A stretch of 64,000 nt of DNA from Salinibius halmophilus (GTDB lineage Bacteria > Pseudomonadota > Gammaproteobacteria > Pseudomonadales > Natronospirillaceae). The position numbers and the translations under genes are program-made. The stretch spans positions 58,516 through 122,515 of the forward strand of contig NZ_QPEP01000002.1 of the NCBI RefSeq assembly GCF_003577475.1. The letters run 5' to 3'. The notes beneath the pieces were generated by a model that saw only the letters and a program-made list of their open reading frames with translations, did no database searches and was not told the origin of the DNA. Shown here piece after piece: positions 46,758-56,834 of the stretch. How positions within the stretch are numbered: position 1 is the stretch's first letter; each line of letters opens with the position of its first letter.

Positions 46758-49700
46758 TTAATGCTCTCGTGCAAATCCTGTAGGCGGCGCACTGGCTTCT
46801 CGCCGGTAGCCTTCAATGACGCTACTGTCGCAACCGCACCAGTTAACGTAGTAGTGTAAGGCACCTTGTGCTGCATTGCACTCTGGCGAATGCTCGCTGA
46901 GTCGGCGATTGCCTTGCGACCTTCTGATGTATTAACAATGAATGATATTTCATCGTTCTTAATCATGTCTACAAGGTGTGGACGACCTTCAGATACTTTG
47001 TTCACCACAGTCACAGGCACGCCTGCGTCTTGCAGCGCTCTTGCCGTACCAGTTGTTGCCAACAGCTCACAACCTAGTTGTACTAGATCTTTCGCTGCCG
47101 GGATCAAGGCTGCTTTATCACGCTCTTTGACCGACAAGATCACTTTGCCACCAGCTTTAACAACCGGCGAGCCGCCACCTAGTGCTGCTTTACCGAAGGC
47201 TTCACCGAAGGTGTCACCCGTGCCCATTACTTCACCAGTCGACTTCATCTCTGGCGTTAGAATTGGGTCAACAGATGGAAACTTGTTAAACGGGAATACG
47301 GCTTCTTTCACTGAGTAGAAACTTGGGATCACTTCTTTCGTGAAGCCAACTTCCTCTAGTGATTTGCCAGTCATTACCTTCGCCGCAACGTTTGCTAGTG
47401 ACGTACCAATCGCTTTCGAAACGAATGGCACCGTACGTGATGCACGAGGGTTCACTTCGATCACGTATAGCTCACCGTCTTGGTAGGCCATCTGTACGTT
47501 CATCAAACCCACTACACCAAGTTCAAGCGCCATGGCTTTAACTTGCTCACGGATCTGATCTTGAATGTCTTGCGCTAGGCTGTACGGCGGCAATGAGCAA
47601 GCTGAGTCACCAGAGTGAACACCAGCTTGTTCGATGTGCTGCATAATCGCACCAATCACCACTTGCTTACCATCAGACACCGCGTCGATGTCGACTTCGA
47701 TGGCGTTGTTCAAGAAACTATCTAGCAATACTGGTGCATCGTTAGATACTGATACCGCTTCACGCATGTAGCGCTTCAGTTCTTCTTCGCTGAATACGAT
47801 TTCCATCGCCCGGCCACCTAGCACGTACGACGGACGTACCACTAGTGGATAGCCAATTTCCGCAGCTTTTTTGATTGCTTCTTCGTGTGAACGAACGGTC
47901 GCGTTTTCCGGCTGTTTGATGCCCAAGCGCTCAACCATTTGCTGGAAACGCTCACGGTCTTCAGCGCGGTCAATGGCATCTGGCGAGGTACCAATGATTG
48001 GCACACCAGCTGCTTCTAGCGCACGTGCAAGTTTAAGTGGTGTTTGACCACCGTAGTGCACGATCACACCCTTAGGCTTTTCTTTGTCAGCAATTTCTAG
48101 CACGTCTTCAAGCGTGATTGGCTCGAAGTACAGACGGTCAGAGGTATCGTAGTCAGTCGATACGGTCTCTGGGTTACAGTTCACCATGATAGTTTCGTAA
48201 CCGTCTTCACGGGCAGAGAACGCTGCATGGACACAGCAGTAGTCAAACTCGATACCTTGACCGATACGGTTTGGACCACCACCAATGATCATGATTTTTT
48301 CTTTGTCAGTTGGTTCCGCTTCACACTCTTCGTCGTAGCTTGAGTACATGTAAGCTGTGTCTGACTTAAATTCTGCCGCACAGGTGTCTACACGCTTGTA
48401 AACTGGGCGGATGTCGAACTTGTGACGCAGGCGGCGAACTTCGCTTTCTGCTACGCCTAGCACCTGAGCTAAACGTGCATCCGAGAAGCCTTTGCGCTTA
48501 AGCTTGCGCAACAAAGCATCATCCAGTGAAGCAAAGCCAGATTCAGCCAAAGCTTTTTCGTCTTTGATGATGTCTTCGATTTGAACTAGATACCATGGGT
48601 CGATCTTAGTGTGATTAAACACTTCTTGCATGGTCCAGCCAGCACGGAAGGCATCGGCCACGTAATAGATGCGGTCAGCGCCCGGCTCAGTCAGCTCGCG
48701 AACCAGTATTTCTTTCGCTTCTTCTTCGGCTACATCAGTTAGTTTCGGGTCGAAGCCAACGCTGCCAGTTTCTAGGCCGCGCAGTGCTTTTTGTACCGAC
48801 TCTTGGAAGTTACGGCCAATTGCCATCACTTCACCCACCGACTTCATCTGAGTCGTTAGGCGATCGTTCGCTTGTGGGAACTTCTCGAATGTGAAACGAG
48901 GAATCTTAGTGACTACGTAGTCGATCGCTGGCTCGAACGATGCTGGTGTTGCGCCACCAGTGATGTCGTTCTGTAGCTCGTCTAGGGTGTAACCAACCGC
49001 TAGCTTGGCAGCGATTTTTGCAATTGGGAAACCAGTTGCTTTCGACGCTAGTGCAGATGAGCGCGATACACGCGGGTTCATCTCGATGATCACCATACGG
49101 CCAGTGTCTGGGCAGATGCCGAACTGAACGTTAGAACCACCAGTTTCTACGCCGATTTCACGCAGTACTGCCATCGAGGCATTACGCATGATTTGATATT
49201 CTTTATCGGTCAGCGTCTGTGCCGGTGCAACCGTGATCGAGTCACCCGTGTGAACGCCCATTGGATCGAAGTTTTCGATCGAGCATACGATGATGCAGTT
49301 GTCGTTTTTGTCACGCACAACTTCCATTTCGTATTCTTTCCAGCCAATCAGCGACTCATCGATCAACAACTCATTAGTTGGCGACAGGTCAAAACCACGG
49401 CGGCAGATTTCTTCGAATTCTTCTTTGTTGTAGGCGATACCACCGCCTGAGCCACCCATGGTGAATGACGGACGAATGATCACCGGAAAACCAAAGCGTT
49501 CTACAACTTTCCAAGCACCTTCCATATCGTGAACAACATCAGCCTTAGGACACTCTAGACCAATCTTCTTCATCGCTTTGTCGAAGCGCTCGCGGTTTTC
49601 CGCTTTGTCGATGGTGTCGGCATCAGCACCGATCATTTCTACACCGTACTTTTCTAGTACGCCGTGCTTGTCTAGATCTAGTGCGCAGTTAAGCGCTGTT

Positions 49701-49978
49701 TGACCACCAAGTGTTGGTAGGATCGCATCTGGGCGCTCTTTTTCGATGATCTTTTCAACTTCTGACCATACGATTGGCTCGATGTAAGTGGCGTCAGCCA
49801 TCACCGGGTCAGTCATAATGGTTGCAGGGTTCGAGTTTACCAAGATAACGCGGTAACCCTCTTCACGCAGTGCTTTACATGCTTGCGCGCCTGAGTAGTC
49901 GAACTCACAGGCCTGACCAATCACGATTGGGCCAGCGCCTAAAATCAGAATACTTTTAATATCCGAACGTTTTGGCAT
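46754..49978 (-). CDS. carB: Carbamoyl-phosphate synthase large subunit
   Basis: 1074 residues. It makes carbamoyl phosphate from bicarbonate, ammonia (from CarA) and two ATP, feeding arginine and pyrimidine synthesis. Two ATP-grasp halves ([20 protein letters not shown] and its N-terminal counterpart [19 protein letters not shown]), and an MGS-like allosteric C-terminal domain ([16 protein letters not shown]). Starts 3 bp after carA. Confidence 0.98.
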   Translation of the reverse strand: MPKRSDIKSILILGAGPIVIGQACEFDYSGAQACKALREEGYRVILVNSNPATIMTDPVMADATYIEPIVWSEVEKIIEKERPDAILPTLGGQTALNCALDLDKHGVLEKYGVEMIGADADTIDKAENRERFDKAMKKIGLECPKADVVHDMEGAWKVVERFGFPVIIRPSFTMGGSGGGIAYNKEEFEEICRRGFDLSPTNELLIDESLIGWKEYEMEVVRDKNDNCIIVCSIENFDPMGVHTGDSITVAPAQTLTDKEYQIMRNASMAVLREIGVETGGSNVQFGICPDTGRMVIIEMNPRVSRSSALASKATGFPIAKIAAKLAVGYTLDELQNDITGGATPASFEPAIDYVVTKIPRFTFEKFPQANDRLTTQMKSVGEVMAIGRNFQESVQKALRGLETGSVGFDPKLTDVAEEEAKEILVRELTEPGADRIYYVADAFRAGWTMQEVFNHTKIDPWYLVQIEDIIKDEKALAESGFASLDDALLRKLKRKGFSDARLAQVLGVAESEVRRLRHKFDIRPVYKRVDTCAAEFKSDTAYMYSSYDEECEAEPTDKEKIMIIGGGPNRIGQGIEFDYCCVHAAFSAREDGYETIMVNCNPETVSTDYDTSDRLYFEPITLEDVLEIADKEKPKGVIVHYGGQTPLKLARALEAAGVPIIGTSPDAIDRAEDRERFQQMVERLGIKQPENATVRSHEEAIKKAAEIGYPLVVRPSYVLGGRAMEIVFSEEELKRYMREAVSVSNDAPVLLDSFLNNAIEVDIDAVSDGKQVVIGAIMQHIEQAGVHSGDSACSLPPYSLAQDIQDQIREQVKAMALELGVVGLMNVQMAYQDGELYVIEVNPRASRTVPFVSKAIGTSLANVAAKVMTGKSLEEVGFTKEVIPSFYSVKEAVFPFNKFPSVDPILTPEMKSTGEVMGTGDTFGEAFGKAALGGGSPVVKAGGKVILSVKERDKAALIPAAKDLVQLGCELLATTGTARALQDAGVPVTVVNKVSEGRPHLVDMIKNDEISFIVNTSEGRKAIADSASIRQSAMQHKVPYTTTLTGAVATVASLKATGEKPVRRLQDLHESIK

Positions 49979-49981
49979 TGC

Positions 49982-51115
49982 TTAGCCCTTCTTCTTTTCA
50001 ATCAGTTCAATGAAGTGGTCGAATAGCGGTGCACAGTCGTGAGGACCTGGGCTCGCTTCTGGGTGACCTTGGAAGCTAAACGCTGGCTTGTCGGTGCGGT
50101 GAATACCCTGCAGCGAGCCGTCGAATAGTGATTTGTGCGTCGCTACCAAGTTCGCTGGTAGGCCGTCTTCTTTCACAGCAAAACCGTGGTTCTGTGAAGT
50201 AATCATAACCGTTTTGGTTGCCATGACTTCTACCGGGTGGTTGGCACCGTGGTGACCGAATTTCATTTTTTCAGTCTTGGCACCAGACGCCAAAGCTAGT
50301 AGCTGGTGACCTAGGCAGATACCGAAAACAGGAATGTCGGTTTCAAGAATTTCTTTGATTGCCGCAATCGCGTAGTCACACGGTTCTGGATCGCCAGGGC
50401 CGTTAGATAGGAATACGCCATCTGGGTTCATTGCCAACACTTCGCTAGCAGGCGTTTGTGCAGGCACAACCGTTAGCTTACAGCCGCGGTCAGTTAGCAT
50501 ACGCAAGATGTTTTGCTTAACACCGAAGTCGTAGGCAACAACATGGTGTGGCAATTCGTCGTCGGCAAAAGTTTTGAAGCCTTCGCCAAGCTGCCAAGAA
50601 CCTTCACGCCATTCGAAGCTTTCTTTAACAGTCACTTCTTTAGCTAGGTCCATGCCTTTTAGGCCTGGGAACTGCTTTGCTAGCTCAAGTGCGCGTGCTT
50701 CATCGATGTCACCAGCAATGATGCAGCCGTTCTGAGCGCCTTTTTCACGCAAAATGCGCGTTAGGCGGCGAGTATCAATGTCGGCAATCGCTACGATGTT
50801 GCTATCTGTTAAGTAGTCAGACAGCGACTGCTGAGAGCGGAAGTTACTCGCTAGCAGTGGCAAGTCACGAATTACTAAACCGGCAGCGTGAACGCGATCT
50901 GATTCAACGTCTTCGCTGTTCACACCCGTATTACCGATGTGCGGGTAAGTAAGCGTAACGATTTGGCGTGCATAAGAAGGATCGGTTAGGATTTCCTGGT
51001 AACCAGTCATGGCAGTGTTAAACACTACCTCACCAACCGTTTCCCCTGTTGCTCCAATGGCCGTACCTGTGAAGATACTACCGTCCTCAAGGGCGAGAAT
51101 GGCTTGCGTGCTCAA
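49982..51115 (-). CDS. carA: Carbamoyl-phosphate synthase small subunit
   Basis: 377 residues. Class I glutamine amidotransferase that supplies ammonia to CarB. N-terminal domain [18 protein letters not shown]; the nucleophile Cys in [13 protein letters not shown]; the His/Glu pair in [16 protein letters not shown] 51115 has AGAGGA 6 bases upstream. Its leader holds an ARG-box-like site and an intrinsic-terminator-like hairpin. Confidence 0.98.
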   Translation of the reverse strand: MSTQAILALEDGSIFTGTAIGATGETVGEVVFNTAMTGYQEILTDPSYARQIVTLTYPHIGNTGVNSEDVESDRVHAAGLVIRDLPLLASNFRSQQSLSDYLTDSNIVAIADIDTRRLTRILREKGAQNGCIIAGDIDEARALELAKQFPGLKGMDLAKEVTVKESFEWREGSWQLGEGFKTFADDELPHHVVAYDFGVKQNILRMLTDRGCKLTVVPAQTPASEVLAMNPDGVFLSNGPGDPEPCDYAIAAIKEILETDIPVFGICLGHQLLALASGAKTEKMKFGHHGANHPVEVMATKTVMITSQNHGFAVKEDGLPANLVATHKSLFDGSLQGIHRTDKPAFSFQGHPEASPGPHDCAPLFDHFIELIEKKKG

Positions 51116-51167
51116 TGCTATGTCCTCTGGATGTGCGGGGCTAAAACTCTGATCGTCAAATACAACA

Positions 51168-51234
51168 AAGGGGCGAACTCCTCACCCCTTCTTATTGTAG
51201 TTGCGTTGGCCGTACAAGTGGCCAAATTGCGGGT
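51168..51234 (-). promoter_or_regulatory. carA leader hairpins, possible attenuator
   Basis: On the carA strand a first stem TTGGCC/GGCCAA lies near 51226-51207. It is followed by AAGGGG (51190-51185) paired with CCCCTT (51173-51168) and then TTGTTGTATTTG. A terminator-like hairpin 52 bases before carA, with no other minus-strand gene upstream, fits an attenuator in the carAB leader. No leader peptide was identified. Confidence 0.4.
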
Positions 51235-51265
51235 ATGTTAACGGCAGTTTACGTGTTTGTCCATG

Positions 51266-51279
51266 TGAATATTTATCCA
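51266..51279. promoter_or_regulatory. ARG-box-like ArgR operator upstream of carA
   Basis: TGAATATTTATCCA differs at one position from the ArgR consensus TGAATWWWWATTCA. It lies 151 bp upstream of carA, within the carA/IMPase divergent region. ArgR control of carAB is well known in enteric bacteria. A clear second box at 3-bp spacing was not found. Confidence 0.5.
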
Positions 51280-51317
51280 CCGCTAGATTACCGTTTCTAT
51301 TTTCCTCACACATCTAA

Positions 51318-51347
51318 TTGAGCGTACAGCAACAGAACCGTTACACT
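51318..51347 (+). promoter_or_regulatory. Candidate sigma-70 promoter for the inositol-monophosphatase-family gene
   Basis: TTGAGC (51318-51323) and TACACT (51342-51347) are separated by 18 bp, 32 bases before the start codon. By eye only. Confidence 0.4.
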
Positions 51348-51378
51348 AAGAATACATACGGATTAAGTGGAGGCCTGC

Positions 51379-52191
51379 ATGAGTCACCAAAGCCATCTCA
51401 ATCAAGTTCACCAGCTCGCCATGACCCTCGCCCAACGCGCGGGTGAAACAGCAGTAAAAATGCGTGAGCAATCCCTGAGCAAGGAATACAAACGCGGCAG
51501 TGAACTGGTAACTAATGCCGATTTAGCCATTGATAAGCTACTAACCAGTGGCATTATAGCTGAGTATCCCGAGCATCAGATCCTAGCGGAAGAATCCAAC
51601 CCCGACTGGAGTAGCATTAAGCACGCTGACACGCCGTTTTGGGTGCTCGACCCGATTGATGGCACGGTAAACTATGCCCACGGTTTTGCCCAGAGCGCTA
51701 TTTCAATTGCTTACTGCGAGGGCAGCAAGCCCTTAGTTGGCGTGGTTCACAACCCGTTTAATGGCGAAACCTTTCATGCCGTCAGTGGCCAGGGCGCATT
51801 GTTAAACAATGAAAAAATCGCACCCTCTCGCCAAGACAACCTGCAGCGCGCTCTAGTTGCCACGGGCTTTCCGTACGACCGAACAGCACGTGCGCAACTG
51901 ATGCCAAAAGTTGCAATGATATTAGAGCACTGCGCCGATATTCGCCGGATGGGTGCTGCCAGCTTAGACATATGCAACGTTGCATGTGGGCGCCTAGATG
52001 CCTACTGGGAAAGCCTATCACTGTGGGATCACGCCGCCGCACAGGTGATCGCTAAAGAAGCAGGCTGCATGTTCGGACATCTTAATGAAGGCGACCCAAA
52101 TGTGCCCGAGGCTTATTGGTGTGACGACATCATTGTAGCGAATACAGAGCTGTATTCGCCGTTTAAGGCTTTGTTGCTAGAAAGTGAGTGA
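51379..52191 (+). CDS. Inositol monophosphatase family protein (SuhB-like)
   Basis: 270 residues. Mg-dependent, Li-sensitive phosphatase fold that hydrolyses inositol-1-P or related phosphates. Metal sites: Glu of LAEESN, DPIDGTVNYAHG, and WDHAAAQVIAKEAG. The ATG at 51379 has GGAGG five bases upstream; the GTG at 51367 overlaps that site. E. coli SuhB also acts in rRNA antitermination with NusA, but that role cannot be deduced here. Divergent from carA. Confidence 0.9.
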   Translation: MSHQSHLNQVHQLAMTLAQRAGETAVKMREQSLSKEYKRGSELVTNADLAIDKLLTSGIIAEYPEHQILAEESNPDWSSIKHADTPFWVLDPIDGTVNYAHGFAQSAISIAYCEGSKPLVGVVHNPFNGETFHAVSGQGALLNNEKIAPSRQDNLQRALVATGFPYDRTARAQLMPKVAMILEHCADIRRMGAASLDICNVACGRLDAYWESLSLWDHAAAQVIAKEAGCMFGHLNEGDPNVPEAYWCDDIIVANTELYSPFKALLLESE

Positions 52192-52196
52192 GTTTA

Positions 52197-52334
52197 GGGA
52201 ACCTCTAAAAACCCCTTTTTCTCATTTTGACTTTGTTGAATATCGGCTCGAAGTACTCATTTACTACTGTAAACTCCGCCTTCTCGCCGATCTTCGCCTC
52301 GTCAAAATTTCGCCTCTGAGGTTTTTAGAGTCCC
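52197..52334. mobile_element. MITE-like palindromic element, 138 bp
   Basis: Terminal inverted repeats of 16-17 bases (starting GGGAACCTCTAAAAACC at 52197; the other end reads GGTTTTTAGAGTCCC) differ by one gap. A second internal inverted pair (CATTTTGAC / GTCAAAAT) and a GCCGAT--CTTCG block make a long imperfect fold. There is no ORF. It lies just after the IMPase-family stop. The form matches small non-autonomous repeats of gammaproteobacteria. Confidence 0.6.
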
Positions 52335-52697
52335 CCTTTAAAACCATCTTCTGCATATTCTGAATGGCAAGGATGGGCGCTGAAGCGATGCGAGTATTCA
52401 ATTATTAATGCGCTAGGTTCATGGCAACTGCTGACAATAAATTTTGAGCGTTGCCAGCCAACTTTTCGGAATAATATAAAAATTATCATATTTTTTATTA
52501 AATTAAATATAAAATTAAAAAAATAACTAAAATTAAAATAAAAAAACACCCCTCCCACCATTAAATACAACTTGATCCAAATCAGCACAACCACCACTTA
52601 GCTAACCCCCAAATACATTCTGTGAACAAGCATTCAGTTCAAAGCCAGCCTAGTAATCATAATCGCAGTACAAAACCAATAATTCAGAGAGAACAAC
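52335..52697 (+). promoter_or_regulatory. Upstream region of the GH19 chitinase gene
   Basis: Strongly A/T-rich at about 52465-52550, unlike its surroundings. At 52617-52634 TTCTGTGAACAAGCATT resembles the TTCCGTGA-AC--ATTAA motif upstream of the two left-end chitin genes, in the same orientation relative to its gene. AGAGAG precedes the ATG. A nucleoid-protein silencing role for the A/T tract is only a guess. Confidence 0.4.
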
Positions 52698-54656
52698 ATG
52701 AAACAGTTGAGTCTGATTGCTAGTGGGATTTTGCTAGCTGGGGCGGCGTCAGCGATTACCGTGGAAGTCGATCCAGAAAACCCTAATGGCTTCATTATGT
52801 ACCAGTCGGAGTTGGATGCTGCCGAAACAGCGGCGGCGGCGAATGCGGGCCCTATGATTGATTTAGTGCGTCATGATTTGCGTATGCTGCCCAATGATGA
52901 AGTGTTAAAAGTTACGCCTGGGCGCGCAGACAACCCATCTAACGTGAAACGCGTTGAAGCCATTCTGCCAGAAGCAGAGTTTGATTATTTATTCCCACAT
53001 CGCAACCCTGCCTATACCTATCAAGGCTTTTTGCAAGCAGTGGCAAAGTTCCCGGCTTATTGCGGTGACTATACTGATGGCCGTGACTCGCTGGCGATTT
53101 GTAAAAAAACACTAGCCACAACCTTTGCCCACTTCGTGCAAGAAACTGGCGCCCACACACCAGATGTTAATCAGTTTGAGCATCCACCATGGCGTCAAGG
53201 TTTGTATTGGGTACGTGAAATGTACCAAACCGAAGACAAGTTCAATGGTGCCTACAATAAATGTGAAGGTGGTCACTGGGCAACATGGCGTTACCCATGC
53301 GGCTTGCAGCCAAACGGCGAGTACAAATCATACTTTGGCCGTGGTGCTAAGCAGCTAAGCTGGAACTACAACTATGGTGCGTTTTCGGAAGCAATGTTTG
53401 GCGATGCAACTGTGCTACTAAACGACCCTGCGCAAGTTGCCGATACTTGGCTGAACTTTGCTTCAGCCATCTTCTTCTACGTATATCCTCAGCCGCCGAA
53501 GCCATCTATGCTGCATGTGATCGATGGTACTTGGCAGCCGAATGCAGCCGACAAAGCCGCTGGTTTGGATAACGGTTTAGGCACCACGATTAACATTATT
53601 AACGGTGCATTTGAGTGCGCCAAAGGCAGCACCACCCCACAAGCTGCCAACCGCATCAAGTACTACAAACTGTTCACTGACCACATGGGTCTAGACATCA
53701 CAGGTGAGCAGCTAGACTGTGCTAACCAAGCCAACAAGTTCCCAGCTGAAGGCGCTGGAGCCTTACAATTCTACTGGGATAAAGATTGGGGCTACGACGC
53801 CAATACCCCAGGCAACGGCAAGTTTGCTTGTAAAGTTGTGGGTTACCAGTTCGCTTATAATGCGTTGAACGATGGCGACTATGAGCAATGTGTGCAGCTC
53901 TATTTCGGTGAAGGCGTTGGTACGCCAATTCGAATCATTGATGATGTGAATGGCACAACACCAACGGGCGTTGTTACCCCTACTAAAGTGGTAACGCCTA
54001 CTAAGGTGGTAACACCAACCGATGGTATTTTGCCAACAGCCACACCAACGACTACACCCACCCAAGCGCCAACCCCAACAGATAGCATCTGTGCGGGCCA
54101 ACCTGACGCATGGACTGCTACCTTCCCGTGGAACCATTATGCCACGGGCGACTTGCGCTCACATAAAGGCCAGATTTACCGTTTAGCGGGCGTGCCAGCA
54201 ACGGGCGCATACGAACCGGGTACACCGGCGGCTACAGGCTCTTGGGTACTAGTGGGTCCAGTTGATTGCGGCACGCAACCGACTGCAACGCCGACCGCTA
54301 CGGCAACCCCGACCGCTACGGCAACCCCGACGGCTACAGCAACTCCGACGGCTACAGCAACTCCGACGGCTACGGCAACTCCGACTGCTACGGCAACTCC
54401 GACTGCTACGGCAACTCCGACGGCAACGGCGACTCCGACGGCAACGGCAACCCCGACGGCTACAGCCACGCCGACTGCTACAGTAACGCCAACTACAGCG
54501 CCAACGGCAATCCCTAGTGCAACAGCAGCACCAAGTGGTCAACCAACGCCGGTCACAACAACCATTACGATTCCAGACACCATTAATGTCGGTAACTTTG
54601 GTTTGTTTGGCTTGCTGCTGCTACCGTTGCTAACCGTGACTCGCCGTCGAAAATAG
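52698..54656 (+). CDS. GH19 family chitinase with C-terminal anchor-like tail
   Basis: 652 residues. Inverting endochitinase. Sec signal MKQLSLIASGILLAGAASA. GH19 domain (about 90-420) with FAHFVQETGAH (general acid Glu149) and YFGRGAKQLSWNYNYGAFS. A linker of P/T/V repeats is followed by a Cys-bracketed chitin-binding module (about 464-523, GQIYRLAGVP), then ten PTATAT units. The end is TINVGNFGLFGLLLLPLLTVTRRRK: a hydrophobic helix plus basic cluster, like sorting-type C-termini (GlyGly-CTERM/PEP-CTERM style), though no standard motif is matched. This would anchor it or pass it to a sorting enzyme. Unlike the GH18 protein it has no lipobox. Confidence 0.93.
   Translation: MKQLSLIASGILLAGAASAITVEVDPENPNGFIMYQSELDAAETAAAANAGPMIDLVRHDLRMLPNDEVLKVTPGRADNPSNVKRVEAILPEAEFDYLFPHRNPAYTYQGFLQAVAKFPAYCGDYTDGRDSLAICKKTLATTFAHFVQETGAHTPDVNQFEHPPWRQGLYWVREMYQTEDKFNGAYNKCEGGHWATWRYPCGLQPNGEYKSYFGRGAKQLSWNYNYGAFSEAMFGDATVLLNDPAQVADTWLNFASAIFFYVYPQPPKPSMLHVIDGTWQPNAADKAAGLDNGLGTTINIINGAFECAKGSTTPQAANRIKYYKLFTDHMGLDITGEQLDCANQANKFPAEGAGALQFYWDKDWGYDANTPGNGKFACKVVGYQFAYNALNDGDYEQCVQLYFGEGVGTPIRIIDDVNGTTPTGVVTPTKVVTPTKVVTPTDGILPTATPTTTPTQAPTPTDSICAGQPDAWTATFPWNHYATGDLRSHKGQIYRLAGVPATGAYEPGTPAATGSWVLVGPVDCGTQPTATPTATATPTATATPTATATPTATATPTATATPTATATPTATATPTATATPTATATPTATATPTATVTPTTAPTAIPSATAAPSGQPTPVTTTITIPDTINVGNFGLFGLLLLPLLTVTRRRK
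54289..54486 (+). repeat. Tandem 18-bp coding repeats, PTATAT linker (11 units)
   Basis: Ten PTATAT and one PTATVT units in the GH19 chitinase, with silent variation among units. It is the same 18-bp period as in the GH18 gene but a different peptide. Anti-sense and alternate frames here are composition artefacts. Confidence 0.88.
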
Positions 54657-54660
54657 GCCG

Positions 54661-55059
54661 CTAGTCTTGTATCGGTTCGAGCACCAACTGGTGCTCATCC
54701 GTTAGCAACAACACTTGCTGTTCGCGCTCAATTGCGCGGGCAGCGAGCATCACTTTATTCACCGCACTAGCCTGTTTCATTACCTCGGGCTCACAAGCCA
54801 TACGAGTGCTTGCGCCAATCGAAGTTAACTCACCATCAATCAGCTGATAGTCACCAAATAGCCGATTACAGCCATCGGTCCCTGTGTAACCATCTGCCTC
54901 AAAGGTCAGCTCAACTGCACGCATGGGTTCTGTATCATCAATACTAACCACTTGCCATGAACCCACAAGCGAGTTGAGCGGTGTGTCTGTCGGCGCCGAT
55001 GGCCATACAGCACAGCCTGCAAGCACAGCCGCAAGCGGCCAAACGAGGTGTTTTGTCAT
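54661..55059 (-). CDS. META domain lipoprotein (HslJ-like)
   Basis: 132 residues. Lipobox VLAGC (Cys16) after a short signal. The META domain spans about 30-130: LVGSWQVVSIDD, LTFEADGYTGTDGCNRLFGDYQL, GELTSIGASTRMACEPEVM. HslJ-type proteins are envelope proteins linked to stress or novobiocin tolerance in E. coli. Its stop lies 4 bp past the convergent chitinase stop. Confidence 0.87.
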   Translation of the reverse strand: MTKHLVWPLAAVLAGCAVWPSAPTDTPLNSLVGSWQVVSIDDTEPMRAVELTFEADGYTGTDGCNRLFGDYQLIDGELTSIGASTRMACEPEVMKQASAVNKVMLAARAIEREQQVLLLTDEHQLVLEPIQD

Positions 55060-55132
55060 CTGTGTACTCCAATGATTAAGCTGAGCCTTATGGCATTAAC
55101 AAATATGCTATTACGATGGCATGACTAGCACC

Positions 55133-55915
55133 TTAATCGAGGCTATTCAGTTCAATGATGCGTCGGTTTTCTAGGCTAATTTGATCAAAAATTGATTCGG
55201 TGTAGCGAGTTAAAAAGCGATCAACTACCCCACTTGCTTTAGCTTGCGAGACAACCTGCGTAAGTGGGGCAACCAAAGCCTCAGCGTTTGGGCTAATGTA
55301 GTAGTATTGAGAAATGGGTACCTGCAGTAAAACGTGAGAATCAATACGCAATTGTCGCCCCTTCTCTTGTTGCTGCTTAAGCTCTTGCTCAACCTCCAGC
55401 ACACTGCGGGAAAAATAGTCACAAGCGCCACGCTCGGTATAAACAAACAAATTGTCGTAAACAGGCAGCTGTTTAAGCTTAAAGCCACTCAGTTCATACC
55501 AGCGAGTGACGGTCCAACTCGGGTTGGTGCAACCAACTAGATCAGCCACTTCTGCAAGGTCAGTAACATTGGCAAATGGATCACGTTCGGAGGCAACAAG
55601 GGCAACGCGTTGCCCAATCAAGCCATTGTCAACCGACACAGGGATTTTGAGGTAGGCAGCGTCGTAGTCTGGCCGTTCTGGTAGCAACATAATGTTGATA
55701 CGCTCGCCCGTTTGCAGCTCCAGCTCCATGCGCGCCCGAGTCATTGGCCAGTCACTAGTGCGAACTGAAAAGTCTGTACCTGCAACAATTTTTTGTAGCA
55801 GGTTTTCACCGTATAACTGGCGCGCATCGCCTTCCACGGTATGGCGCGGAAACACAAGCTCGGCGGCACTCACACTGGTTGCCATGAACAAAATAATCGT
55901 AGCAGCTAACTTCAT
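55133..55915 (-). CDS. Periplasmic solute-binding-like protein (family 3 type)
   Basis: 260 residues from ATG 55915 (GTG 55924 possible). Signal peptide MKLAATIILFMATSVSA. The mature protein has the bilobed family 3 pattern: DWPMTRARMELELQTGE, a middle hinge, VTDLAEVADLVGCTN, and a C-terminal AKASGVVDRFLTRYTESI. It is close in style to orphan SBP_bac_3 proteins that are not tied to an ABC permease. Ligand unknown. No permease or ATPase is adjacent. Confidence 0.7.
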   Translation of the reverse strand: MKLAATIILFMATSVSAAELVFPRHTVEGDARQLYGENLLQKIVAGTDFSVRTSDWPMTRARMELELQTGERINIMLLPERPDYDAAYLKIPVSVDNGLIGQRVALVASERDPFANVTDLAEVADLVGCTNPSWTVTRWYELSGFKLKQLPVYDNLFVYTERGACDYFSRSVLEVEQELKQQQEKGRQLRIDSHVLLQVPISQYYYISPNAEALVAPLTQVVSQAKASGVVDRFLTRYTESIFDQISLENRRIIELNSLD

Positions 55916-56086
55916 TAGACACACCCAACCAATTGGAACTAAAGTATAGCACCTATCAACAAAATACTGGGTTGAATGAAAGCTTAATCATTAACACTTG
56001 TTTACAACGATAGCTTCTTGGGTTTCAGGGTGAATTCAGAGTGCAATGAATAAACTAATCTGCATCGAAACCCGAGAGGCGAACTG

Positions 56087-56764
56087 ATGAACAAATTATT
56101 GATTACCACTGCAGCACTCACTACCGCCATTGCCGCAACCGCTGCACCACGCCCAGCCTACGACACTGGCTCGACTGAGTTTTACTATAGCAAAGCACAA
56201 GTGGGCTATACCTGGTCGCAGATCGCCGCAGATGATGGCCAAACCGAAGTAGCAGGGCCAGAAACACTTGTTGTTGGCGCTAGTTACCCCGTTAATGAGC
56301 TGGTTTTTGTTAATGGTGGCTATCAGCGAGCGAGCATTGACAACACAATTGCCAGCATTGACAACAATTTAATCAGCATCACCACTGACAGCACCACACA
56401 AACCTTTACCATTGGTGGCGGCGCTCGCTTCCCAATAGCCATGGATGTCGACTTTAATGTTGGCGCCAGCTACAACTGGCAGAACAACGAGACTCAAAGC
56501 GTTGCTGGCAGCACTATTCTGGCTACCAATCAAAGCTCAACCAACTTTGCTGCCTTTAATGCAGGCTTGCTGATGACACTACCTGATACAGGTTTGTACA
56601 CAGCAGCAAATTTTGAGCTAGGCTTATTAGAAAAGACACAAACAAACATTGGCGCCGAAGTTGGATTCCGCCCAAGCGACCAGTTCTCAGTCGCCGCCAC
56701 TGGTAAGTTTGATACAGACTTCACCACCACAACACTGGGTGTGGTAGGTAACCTGCATTTTTAG
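56087..56764 (+). CDS. Outer membrane beta-barrel-like protein
   Basis: 225 residues. Signal MNKLLITTAALTTAIAATA. The mature part has alternating strands with many G/A/T/N and aromatic girdle residues, and ends in VVGNLHF, the C-terminal Phe typical of BAM substrates. No family recognised. GAGAGG precedes the ATG. It has its own terminator. Function unknown. Confidence 0.7.
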   Translation: MNKLLITTAALTTAIAATAAPRPAYDTGSTEFYYSKAQVGYTWSQIAADDGQTEVAGPETLVVGASYPVNELVFVNGGYQRASIDNTIASIDNNLISITTDSTTQTFTIGGGARFPIAMDVDFNVGASYNWQNNETQSVAGSTILATNQSSTNFAAFNAGLLMTLPDTGLYTAANFELGLLEKTQTNIGAEVGFRPSDQFSVAATGKFDTDFTTTTLGVVGNLHF

Positions 56765-56806
56765 TACCCACAATAGCTGGGTATTACCCGAGCAACAGCA
56801 GCACTT

Positions 56807-56834
56807 AGGCGAGCCATATGGCTCGCTTTCTTTT
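56807..56834. terminator. Terminator downstream of the beta-barrel-like gene
   Basis: The perfect 18-bp palindrome GCGAGCCATATGGCTCGC (56809-56826) is followed by TTTCTTTT. It abuts the 3' end of the convergent glycosylase gene. Confidence 0.8.

Noticed and set aside
51249-51262. Second ARG box next to 51266-51279
   Set aside because: Too many mismatches to the ArgR consensus at the expected 3-bp spacing.
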